From: Mailhella sp.
Lineage (GTDB): Bacteria > Desulfobacterota > Desulfovibrionia > Desulfovibrionales > Desulfovibrionaceae
NCBI GenBank assembly: GCA_017940105.1
Contig: JAGAZG010000005.1
Coordinates: 1 to 15,777 of the forward strand
Length of the DNA stretch: 15,777 bases
Direction of reading: 5' to 3'
Part shown: positions 1-5,446 of the stretch, one piece after another
How the letters are laid out: each line of letters opens with the position of its first letter
How positions within the stretch are numbered: the first letter of the stretch is position 1
Program-made: the position numbers and the translations under genes
The notes under the pieces: generated by a model
Told to the model about the DNA's origin: nothing
Databases searched by the model: none
Seen by the model: the letters and a program-made list of their open reading frames with translations, nothing else

Positions 1-89
1 ATGGTCCACATGCTTACGGGTTACGCGTTATCCCCTGTATTGATCCACTGGATAATCTCATGCAGTCCGGTCTTGTTCACTGGGCCTGA
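1..89 (+). CDS. C-terminal end of an upstream gene, possibly alpha-glucan phosphorylase (partial)
   Basis: Reading from base 3, the sequence is open for 28 codons to a TGA at 87-89. The peptide ends LRVIPCIDPLDNLMQSGLVHWA. The pattern of LRV-x-P, a leucine-rich spacer, then GL-x-x-W at the very end resembles the C-terminus of DUF3417-type alpha-glucan (glycogen) phosphorylases. That comparison is from memory on a very short fragment, so the product name is tentative. The gene points toward merR but stops 66 bp before it, with a strong hairpin between them, so it is probably a separate transcription unit unrelated to the choline locus. Another frame (1-159) is also open and overlaps the merR start, but its peptide looks random. 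Confidence 0.45.
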   Translation, partial: GPHAYGLRVIPCIDPLDNLMQSGLVHWA

Positions 90-109
90 TATGCACCCTC
101 TTCTTCCTG

Positions 110-137
110 GCTCCGCCTTCCATAAGGAAGGCGGAGC
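110..137 (+). terminator. Strong hairpin between the upstream gene and merR (terminator-like or operator dyad)
   Basis: GCTCCGCCTTCC at 110-121 pairs perfectly with GGAAGGCGGAGC at 126-137 around the 4-nt loop ATAA. It lies 20 bp after the stop of the upstream fragment and ends 18 bp before the merR start codon. The downstream flank is TCTCAACC rather than a T-run, so it is not a textbook intrinsic terminator. It may still end or attenuate upstream transcription. Alternatively, its CTCC...GGAG ends recall MerR-family operators, which would suggest autoregulation. The structure is certain; the role is inferred. Confidence 0.55.
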
Positions 138-155
138 TCTCAACCAGGATTCAGC

Positions 156-1022
156 ATGAAAAAAAAACGCTACTCCATTGGCGAGTTAAGCCGTCTCTGT
201 AATGTTTCAACAAAAGCTCTCCGATTTTATGATAGCCTCGGACTGATTTCTTCGCTTCGCAATGGTGAAAATAATTACCGCACGTATACGCACGACGATT
301 TGCTGACTGTGCTAATCCTAAAATATTACAAACAAATGGGCTTCAAGCTTGAAGAAATGAAGGAATTTCTCAGCGGTACTGAAGGAGGGGCAACAGAAAA
401 CATGAGGGTGGCTTTTGATAGAAAAATTGCTGAACTCCAAAAAGCACAGGCTGAACTCCGTCACTGTGAACAGAGTGTGCTCGACTGGAATGCCCTGATT
501 ACCGAGGCCATGCTTGTTCGCGAAGCTGACGCCCGGGAAGTGTCTGTCAAATATGTAGAGCCAAGAGTATTTCTTTTTCAGGATCAAACATTTGATGGCG
601 ATATAAAATCTTCCATCATCAATGTTGAATTCGCCAATTACGTCGAAAAAACAGGCAATGCCATAACTGGCCCAGTCTATATACAATATGCCAGTCTCGA
701 AGACAGGATCGCCCGTGTTCCGCAAAGCATGCGTATCATGCAGGATTTTTTACGGCCGGGAGGCGAAGGCAACTTCACTACATTCGGCGGCTGCATGATG
801 GCATCATGTTACCACATTGGTCCGCTTGAAAGCATACCGCAGACGTACCCACGCATATGTCAATGGGCTGATCGGCACGGCTATTCAATAGGAACCGACT
901 GCTGCGAGCGTTATATTGCTGATTATTGGACAGGAGAAAACACACATTTGCATGTTGCAGAGCTGCGTGTCAAAGTGCAGAGAAAAGATTTGACGCAACT
1001 TACTCACAAAGGACGCATTTAA
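156..1022 (+). CDS. MerR-family transcriptional regulator with GyrI-like effector domain
   Basis: This 288-residue protein is the likely local regulator of the locus. Residues 5-73 form a MerR winged helix-turn-helix (YSIGELSRLCNVSTKALRFY, then the YRTY wing and the MGFKLEEMKEFL segment). Residues about 84-118 form the usual dimerising coiled coil. Residues about 130-277 resemble a GyrI/BmrR-type small-molecule-binding domain, with the hallmark YHIGPLESIPQTYPRICQWA followed by ERYIADYW. The ATG at 156 follows an AGGA six bases upstream. The gene faces the shell operon tail to tail and overlaps the 3' end of the GTPase gene by 23 bp. MerR proteins usually activate from an elongated promoter spacer. 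The effector is unknown; choline or another quaternary amine is a guess, based on BmrR-like domains binding lipophilic cations. No operon promoter lies in the window, so the target cannot be verified here. Confidence 0.9.
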   Translation: MKKKRYSIGELSRLCNVSTKALRFYDSLGLISSLRNGENNYRTYTHDDLLTVLILKYYKQMGFKLEEMKEFLSGTEGGATENMRVAFDRKIAELQKAQAELRHCEQSVLDWNALITEAMLVREADAREVSVKYVEPRVFLFQDQTFDGDIKSSIINVEFANYVEKTGNAITGPVYIQYASLEDRIARVPQSMRIMQDFLRPGGEGNFTTFGGCMMASCYHIGPLESIPQTYPRICQWADRHGYSIGTDCCERYIADYWTGENTHLHVAELRVKVQRKDLTQLTHKGRI

Positions 1023-1425
1023 GCTCCGCTATGCCACTACCGGTAACCGAGCTTACTTCATAGATATCGCGCACGCCGGCGTTGACAAGAAAACGGCGAG
1101 CCAGAACAGCATTGGCTGAGGGCACATCTATTTTTGTTACTACGCCTAAAACCCGCCTCTTAAACATGGATGCAAACTTTGGTGGCAACTGACTTGATGT
1201 TCTGTCGGCAGCCTGTACAAAAATCAGGATGTCGCAATCTGCTGATGCTGTGATGATGGAAGGATAAAAACGACGGTTTTCAAGAAATTCGCTTGGCGTA
1301 TTGACAAAGCCATTAAAAAAATCAAGGGCTAGGACTTTTCGTGAGCGATAGTCTAAGCCCGTCAGACATCTGATAAGGGAACTTTTGCCGGAGCGCCATT
1401 CTCCGATGAGCATAGTCTTAAGCAT
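1000..1425 (-). CDS. eutP: EutP/PduV-like small GTPase-fold protein
   Basis: This 141-residue protein belongs to the EutP/PduV family associated with ethanolamine and propanediol microcompartments. It has a P-loop GEWRSGKSS (residues 8-16), a switch-like segment NTPSEFLENRRFY (42-54), a TKID nucleotide-specificity motif (97-100) and an SSVTGSG segment (125-131). Most homologues carry DTPGE at the switch; here both the Asp and the Gly of the DxxG motif are changed (Asn42, Ser45), so GTP hydrolysis may be impaired. It is shorter than E. coli EutP (159 residues). PduV has been linked to compartment positioning, and EutP of Salmonella has been reported as an acetate kinase. Either role could fit, and the second would complete ATP formation from PduL's acetyl phosphate. 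It is the last operon gene, 5 bp after the PduU-like gene with no clear ribosome binding site, suggesting translational coupling. Confidence 0.85.
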   Translation of the reverse strand: MLKTMLIGEWRSGKSSLIRCLTGLDYRSRKVLALDFFNGFVNTPSEFLENRRFYPSIITASADCDILIFVQAADRTSSQLPPKFASMFKRRVLGVVTKIDVPSANAVLARRFLVNAGVRDIYEVSSVTGSGIAELKCVLCE

Positions 1426-1430
1426 GTCGT

Positions 1431-1790
1431 TTAAGTATGCGTCATGCCTACAGAATCGTAGTGAAGCACTTCGTCAAAATACTGAATAACGCTTTTGAGC
1501 GCCGATTCCACGCTAGCAACATCCCCTTCAATGAGCAAAGACCCACCGAAACGGTCAAGGAAGCCAATTTCAACAGAACCGGATTTCGTTGCTATATCCG
1601 CTGCAATGATCACGCCTTCAGCAGGAGTTATGGTTAAAATGCCCAACGCGTCGCATGCCGAATCATCCAGTCCTAATTTAAGGTATATGCCTTTATTAGG
1701 GCTGGCAATAACGTGCGCTAACGTGATCTGCTTGCCAGGAACGTATTCCTGAATCACGCGCTGCTTGGGCAAATCGTCGCTGAGCTTCAT
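1431..1790 (-). CDS. pduU: PduU/EutS-like circularly permuted BMC-H shell protein
   Basis: This 119-residue protein is a minor hexameric shell component. The N-terminus RVIQEYVPGKQITLAHVIASP (residues 11-31) is the hallmark of the permuted BMC domain of EutS and PduU, where this segment forms a small beta-barrel closing the hexamer pore. It is followed by DALGILTITPAEGVIIAADIA and GFLDRFGGSLLIEGDVASVESAL. The family's usual length is about 116 residues, so it is intact. It sits between the PduT-like gene and the EutP/PduV-like gene, and PduU/PduV are likewise neighbours in pdu operons. The start is ATG with only a weak purine-rich stretch upstream. The preceding 93-bp gap is the most hairpin-rich small gap near the operon's end. 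Confidence 0.93.
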   Translation of the reverse strand: MKLSDDLPKQRVIQEYVPGKQITLAHVIASPNKGIYLKLGLDDSACDALGILTITPAEGVIIAADIATKSGSVEIGFLDRFGGSLLIEGDVASVESALKSVIQYFDEVLHYDSVGMTHT

Positions 1791-1801
1791 TTTCTTTTTG
1801 C

Positions 1802-1877
1802 GGATGAGCGCCCTTCAAGGGAAGGGGACAGTCCAGGACGCTCATCCTGCTTTGCCTGTCCGCATGCCGTTGGACAG
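1802..1877 (-). other. Two inverted repeats in the gap before the PduU-like gene
   Basis: GGATGAGCG (1802-1810) pairs perfectly with CGCTCATCC (1839-1847), enclosing a smaller GGAC/GTCC dyad (1826-1834). A second repeat pairs CTGTCC (1856-1861) with GGACAG (1872-1877). Neither is followed by a T-run on the minus strand, so intrinsic termination is unlikely. They could be intercistronic processing or stability structures. Fold and role are inferred from the sequence only. Confidence 0.45.
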
Positions 1878-1883
1878 CGGAAT

Positions 1884-2444
1884 TTATCCAAGAATCTGTT
1901 TTTTAAAGTCTTCAGCGGGCGAAGGAATCACGATATGACTCATCACAGGACCGCTGGAACTTTCGTTGACAACCCTGACGCCTGCGTCAACAGATGACTG
2001 GACAGAACTCACTTCGCCAGTCATTGTGACAAAGGCCTTTCCGCCAAGGCCAGCTGCAAAACGCAGCTCGATAAGCGTGACTTCACCTGACTTGGCAGCA
2101 GCATCAGCTGCAATAATGCAGGAAGCCGTCGTATAGGTTTCTATGCAGCCCAGCGCATTTATACGCGGGCAAAGGCCCGTACCGTTCATGGCCGGGATTA
2201 CATCTTCATGAACATTAGGAAGAACAAACCAGTCTACAGCTGCCTCAGCGGCAATATGCTTGCCACGCTCAACAGAACTTCTTACGGCGCCGGTATCCCC
2301 GCAAACAATGACCAGGTAACGCCCCGGACACGTAGGACGGGCAATGACAAGCTGAACCTCAGCGGCTTTCACCATTTCATCGGCAACATGCATCCCGGTA
2401 CTGATGCTGTTCAATTCCACACAGCCGATAGTGCGCACTTTCAT
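1884..2444 (-). CDS. pduT: PduT-like tandem BMC-T shell protein with pore cysteine
   Basis: This 186-residue protein holds two fused BMC domains (about residues 3-90 and 96-184) and would form trimers that substitute for hexamers in the shell. The segment ARPTCPGRYLVIVCGD (35-50) aligns with the loop of PduT whose Cys38 binds a [4Fe-4S] cluster at the trimer centre; here the cysteine is Cys39. The second domain carries the family-like AAGLGGKAFVTMTGEVSSV. In the pdu system PduT is thought to pass electrons through the shell and to work with PduS, and the PduS homologue is encoded immediately upstream (14 bp gap). The ATG is preceded by AGGGGA six bases upstream. Cluster binding is inferred from the conserved cysteine and was not shown here. 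Confidence 0.92.
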   Translation of the reverse strand: MKVRTIGCVELNSISTGMHVADEMVKAAEVQLVIARPTCPGRYLVIVCGDTGAVRSSVERGKHIAAEAAVDWFVLPNVHEDVIPAMNGTGLCPRINALGCIETYTTASCIIAADAAAKSGEVTLIELRFAAGLGGKAFVTMTGEVSSVQSSVDAGVRVVNESSSGPVMSHIVIPSPAEDFKKQILG

Positions 2445-2458
2445 GATATTCCCCTGTG

Positions 2459-3787
2459 TTATGCCTTGATAGTTACCATGCCGTCGGCAACGGATTCGAC
2501 AACGCCGCTGATACTCGCATGAATACGGGCGCCCATGGCTTTTTCGGGTATTTCACCGATCACATCGCCACACTGCACACGCACGCCTTCAGAAACAATG
2601 CACATGGCAGGAGCTCCGATATGCTGGCGGAGCGGAATATGGACGACGGAAGATGTCAGCTCCCCGGCATAGCCAGGATGCGTGTCATACGCAGAAATTC
2701 CAAGTCGGTGAATAAGCCTGGATGTAGGAACGCGGCGCTCATCTCTGAATGGGTTCGTGCTGAGTTCGCGCCCGGTGTTCTGCCACTTTACGCCACCCTG
2801 CATAAGCACGCGCTTAATCTGGGCATTGACTTCTCGGGGAGAAACCCCCAGTGGGCACGCAAATTTTTCGCATATGCCGCATTCGGAGCAAAGCAAAGCT
2901 TCTTTCGCTATTTCGCTGTCCATCTCTTGATTGGCAAAAACGCGCATAAGCTTATGCGGATGAAGAGAATGTCCAAGCAAATGCCTGGGGCATAGGTCTG
3001 TGCAGCGCGAGCACTGACAGCAGCAGGTATTGGTAAAATTCCTCAGTCGAGCAGGCTCCATAATCTTACGAGCGACGACATTGTGTTCGGGAGGCAGAAC
3101 AAGCAGTCCGCTCGTAGTCTTTGTCACGACAGCACGCGAAACGTCAGGAATGACCTTGCCCATCATCGGCCCGCCGTCAACGACCCTGTATTCACTGATC
3201 GTCGGACCACCAGCCAAAGCAAGCACATCAGCTACGGGCATGCCAATTGGAGCCTTCACGACCATGGGCTTCGCAATTTCGCCGGCAACGGTCAGATACC
3301 GGTGCGTCACAGGCCTGCCGTCCAGCGCACGGGCGATATTGAACACGGTTTCAACGTTGCTTACCACAGCGCCAACCTGGAGGGGGAGCCCCATCTCAGG
3401 AACAGTACGTCCGAGAACTTCATGCACAAGAACCTGTTCGTCGCCGGCAGGATAAAAATCTCCAAGCTCAAAAGCTTCGATTTTTCCGCCGGTGCGTGCT
3501 GCTGCAGCGCGAACGGAAGCCATAGCACCGGCATGCTTGCCTTTTAAGCAAATATACCCTTTTGATGCTCCAGTGCACTCCATGACTGACTCAAGTCCGC
3601 GCACTAGCGTTTCTACCTCATGTTCCATAAGATACGGATCGCTGGAGAGCAAAGGCTCACATGAGGCGCCGTTCACAAGAACTGTATCGACGCTGGCGTT
3701 AACCTTGACCTGCGTGGGCAGGCCGGCTCCACCGGCGCCGACGACGCCGGCTTCCCGTATTTTATCTATAGTCTGTTGATTTGCCAT
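2459..3787 (-). CDS. pduS: PduS/RnfC-like iron-sulfur flavoprotein oxidoreductase
   Basis: This 442-residue protein resembles PduS and the RnfC subunit. GVVGAGGAGLPTQVK (residues 14-28) is the glycine-rich N-terminal motif for NADH/FMN binding. Two [4Fe-4S] motifs follow, with cysteines at 256, 259, 262, 266 and at 300, 303, 306, 311. A C-terminal barrel-sandwich segment (about 385-440) is typical of PduS. In pdu systems PduS is described as a cobalamin reductase, but this locus uses a glycyl radical enzyme and has no cobalamin enzyme, so a redox or NAD-recycling role through the adjacent PduT-like protein is more plausible. I place the start at the ATG at 3787, which has GAGGA seven bases upstream. 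An in-frame ATG at 3805 would add six residues but has no visible ribosome binding site. Confidence 0.92.
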   Translation of the reverse strand: MANQQTIDKIREAGVVGAGGAGLPTQVKVNASVDTVLVNGASCEPLLSSDPYLMEHEVETLVRGLESVMECTGASKGYICLKGKHAGAMASVRAAAARTGGKIEAFELGDFYPAGDEQVLVHEVLGRTVPEMGLPLQVGAVVSNVETVFNIARALDGRPVTHRYLTVAGEIAKPMVVKAPIGMPVADVLALAGGPTISEYRVVDGGPMMGKVIPDVSRAVVTKTTSGLLVLPPEHNVVARKIMEPARLRNFTNTCCCQCSRCTDLCPRHLLGHSLHPHKLMRVFANQEMDSEIAKEALLCSECGICEKFACPLGVSPREVNAQIKRVLMQGGVKWQNTGRELSTNPFRDERRVPTSRLIHRLGISAYDTHPGYAGELTSSVVHIPLRQHIGAPAMCIVSEGVRVQCGDVIGEIPEKAMGARIHASISGVVESVADGMVTIKA

Positions 3788-3855
3788 CAGATATTCCTCT
3801 GTCATGGTGCGGCTAAACAGAATGCTGCCTGCTTCCTTCGACGATGGATTTTATT

Positions 3856-3886
3856 AGGCCATCATGCGCAGCAAAACGCAAGGCCT
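3856..3886 (-). other. Hairpin downstream of the second BMC-H gene
   Basis: AGGCC (3856-3860) pairs with GGCCT (3882-3886), and an inner stem TGCG (3865-3868) pairs with CGCA (3877-3880) around an 8-nt loop. It occupies the roughly 100-bp gap between the BMC-H gene at 3891 and pduS. The minus-strand sequence after it is AATAAAATCC, not a T-run, so it is not a standard terminator. It may protect the 3' end of the shell-protein message or partly attenuate pduS. Confidence 0.45.
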
Positions 3887-3890
3887 GTTT

Positions 3891-4187
3891 CTATTCCCCA
3901 GCTTCAGGTAGATGAGGCAGTATAAGCTCAACTTCGGAATGGGGGCGTGGTATGACATGGACGCTGCGAAGCTCCCCAACGCGTCCGGCCGCCGCAGCAC
4001 CGGCATCGGTAGCCGCTTTAACAGCTGCAACGTCGCCACGGACCATGACGGTTACCAGGCCGCCTCCGACCTGCACACGTCCAATAAGGGTCACATTTGC
4101 GGCTTTGACCATGGCATCAGCGGCTTCTACAGCTCCAACAAGGCCTCTGGTCTCAATCATCCCAAGAGCTTCGTAATTCAAGTTCAT
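3891..4187 (-). CDS. PduA-like BMC-H shell protein (second copy)
   Basis: This 98-residue protein is a canonical hexameric shell subunit. It contains ALGMIETRGLVGAVEAADAM at residues 7-26, the pore-region VQVGGGLVTVMVRGDVAAV and the C-terminal HVIPRPHSEVELILPH. Over 86 aligned residues it differs from the BMC-H protein at 7660-7944 at only six positions, yet the DNA differs at many synonymous sites, so the copies are old but strongly conserved in protein. Hexamers of this type tile the shell facets and let small polar substrates pass. The ATG at 4187 follows AGGAG with a 5-base spacer. Hairpins lie on both sides of the gene. Confidence 0.95.
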   Translation of the reverse strand: MNLNYEALGMIETRGLVGAVEAADAMVKAANVTLIGRVQVGGGLVTVMVRGDVAAVKAATDAGAAAAGRVGELRSVHVIPRPHSEVELILPHLPEAGE

Positions 4188-4213
4188 GTTAACTCCTATC
4201 GCATTTGCGAATT

Positions 4214-4231
4214 ACCGGTTCTTATTCCGGT
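4214..4231 (-). other. Small hairpin upstream of the second BMC-H gene
   Basis: ACCGG (4214-4218) pairs with CCGGT (4227-4231) around an 8-nt loop. A tiny CGCA/TGCG dyad (4200-4209) follows just before the ribosome binding site. The stems are short, so stability is modest. The position resembles that of the much stronger hairpin upstream of the first BMC-H gene. Confidence 0.3.
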
Positions 4232-4599
4232 CAAATATTGTTTTTGATAGTTTTGAGGGCTTCGACCGTCAGCTCCCTGAGCTGTTCAGGATCAGAAACG
4301 CCATATTCCTTGCTGAGCATGGCAGCCACAGTTCGTGCAGGCTGCTCAAGGCTCCTGGGCTTGAGCTCTCCCTGCTCTGGCCCCACATAAAAAGTTGTGG
4401 AGCCGCAGCCACAACGACAGCCCTCCTGCTGAGCAAGGGCAGGGAGAGGTGGCTCGCCATATATGACGGAAACATGCCTTCTGGCAAGCTCATCCTTAGC
4501 TCCTGGCGTAAGAATCCTGCCGGATCCGACATAAAGTTTACCATCTTCTTTACTAATGAATGAATCAAGATTGTCTGTACTGATCAGTTCTTTTTTCAT
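4231..4599 (-). CDS. Small GRM-associated protein of unknown function with a Cys cluster
   Basis: This 122-residue protein has no function I can name. Residues 11-48 (SFISKEDGKLYVGSGRILTPGAKDELARRHVSVIYG) fit a short module seen at the edges of several ethanolamine- and GRM-locus proteins, with the signature of a basic/glycine turn, (I/L)(L/V)TP, then an alanine-rich helix and a short beta strand. A related copy ends the protein at 5447-6049. Residues 61-65 are CRCGC, possibly metal- or cluster-binding. The C-terminal 30 residues look like an amphipathic helix. The start ATG overlaps the stop of the preceding BMC-T gene in an ATGA arrangement, indicating translational coupling. A role in cofactor handling or as a luminal adaptor is possible but unsupported. 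Confidence 0.75.
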   Translation of the reverse strand: MKKELISTDNLDSFISKEDGKLYVGSGRILTPGAKDELARRHVSVIYGEPPLPALAQQEGCRCGCGSTTFYVGPEQGELKPRSLEQPARTVAAMLSKEYGVSDPEQLRELTVEALKTIKNNI

Positions 4600-5150
4600 A
4601 GATACCTCACACCGCCCGACAAAGCCTGTGCGACTGCTTCTGCAGGGCTTGGAATTACCACGGATTCAATGAGTTTTTCTCCCAGCGATTCACAAGCGGC
4701 CGTGACAGATTCTCGTACTGCGGCAACGTCGCCGCCGAGCACGAAATAAGCTTTGCCCATGATGCCATGCCCCGCAACAAATTTTAGAAGGCGAACATCC
4801 GCTTTCTTTACCGCAGCATCCGCCGCGTTAAGGCATGCGGATACAATGCGGCTTTCCACAACGCCCAGCGCTTCTCCAGCTGCTGAGGGAGAAGTCTTTT
4901 TAAGGCTTTCCACGAGAGCAGGCGAAACCTGGGAAATTACAAAAGAAGCGATTATTCTGCGGTGGCCCAAAGATGCGCTGTCTACCGCTGTCTCAACTGC
5001 TTTACGATCCCCTGATACGTAGATTAGAAAACGCCCTCCGCAAATTGTGGACGCCCTCAGCAGTTCCACATTTGCTGACTTGACCATTGCATTGGCTGCT
5101 TCCGCTCCCGCCGCAATGCTCTGCATTTCAACCACGCCTAGAGTATCCAA
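4596..5150 (-). CDS. PduT-like tandem BMC-T shell protein with pore cysteine (TTG start)
   Basis: This 184-residue protein has two BMC domains (about residues 2-90 and 93-178). ASTICGGRFLIYVSGD (33-48) places Cys37 where PduT has its [4Fe-4S]-binding Cys38, so this is a second likely iron-sulfur shell trimer in the locus. The second domain includes VAGHGIMGKAYFVLGGDVAAV. No ATG exists near the N-terminus. The start is TTG at 5150-5148, supported by a perfect AGGAG eight bases upstream that overlaps the EutN stop codon, and by the domain beginning MDTLGVVEM right there. The next ATG, at residue 9, would remove the first strand of the BMC fold. The gene is translationally coupled to both neighbours. 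Confidence 0.9.
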   Translation of the reverse strand: MDTLGVVEMQSIAAGAEAANAMVKSANVELLRASTICGGRFLIYVSGDRKAVETAVDSASLGHRRIIASFVISQVSPALVESLKKTSPSAAGEALGVVESRIVSACLNAADAAVKKADVRLLKFVAGHGIMGKAYFVLGGDVAAVRESVTAACESLGEKLIESVVIPSPAEAVAQALSGGVRYL

Positions 5151-5158
5151 TATGACCG

Positions 5159-5163
5159 CTCCT
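5159..5163 (-). promoter_or_regulatory. Shine-Dalgarno for the TTG-started BMC-T gene
   Basis: AGGAG on the minus strand lies 8 bases before the TTG start at 5150 and shares bases with the TAG stop of eutN (5164-5162). This is what decides the unusual start and points to ribosome re-initiation after EutN. Confidence 0.7.
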
Positions 5164-5437
5164 AAATATTTTTGACGATTTCAACTTCGTCCAATATGCC
5201 TATTATGGCTGCATCTACCGGAATATCGCTTGACGAGAGGGCCATGCGCGCAGAACTGCCCGTGACTATGAGAACCTGTTCGCCGATTCCTGCTCCGACG
5301 CAATCAGCAGCTACGATGCTTTCCAAGCGGCGGTCATCAGAAGGTTCAACGCGCTGCACAACCATAAGTTTAAGCCCATTGAGCGCATCTTCCTTCTTGG
5401 TAGCCCAAACGTTGCCTATGACAATGCCTACGAACAT
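5162..5437 (-). CDS. eutN: EutN/CcmL-family BMC-P pentameric vertex protein
   Basis: This 91-residue protein is the vertex (pentamer) component that closes the icosahedral-like shell. It begins MFVGIVIGNVWATKKEDALNG and contains VAADCVGAGIGEQVLIVTGSSAR (43-65) and VDAAIIGILDEVEI (74-87), all hallmarks of the EutN/CcmL/CsoS4 fold. Length is normal for the family. It is the only BMC-P gene in the window, so all vertices may depend on it unless another copy lies upstream. The ATG has GGGGAG closely upstream, directly after the stop of the preceding gene. Confidence 0.94.
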   Translation of the reverse strand: MFVGIVIGNVWATKKEDALNGLKLMVVQRVEPSDDRRLESIVAADCVGAGIGEQVLIVTGSSARMALSSSDIPVDAAIIGILDEVEIVKNI

Positions 5438-5446
5438 CAGCTCCCC

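Noticed and set aside
1..159. Open frame 1 of about 52 codons ending in ATGA over the merR start
   Set aside because: The peptide has no recognisable pattern, and frame 3 of the same DNA gives a more protein-like C-terminus that stops at 87-89.
318..725. A minus-strand open frame inside merR
   Set aside because: It is a shadow of merR, which has clear HTH and effector domains and a ribosome binding site.
2456..2995. A 179-codon plus-strand open frame opposite pduS
   Set aside because: It is fully contained in the well-supported pduS gene and its translation matches no known motif.
2459..3787. PduS as evidence for a B12-dependent pathway
   Set aside because: The signature enzyme is a glycyl radical lyase, and no cobalamin enzyme or adenosyltransferase is present in the window.
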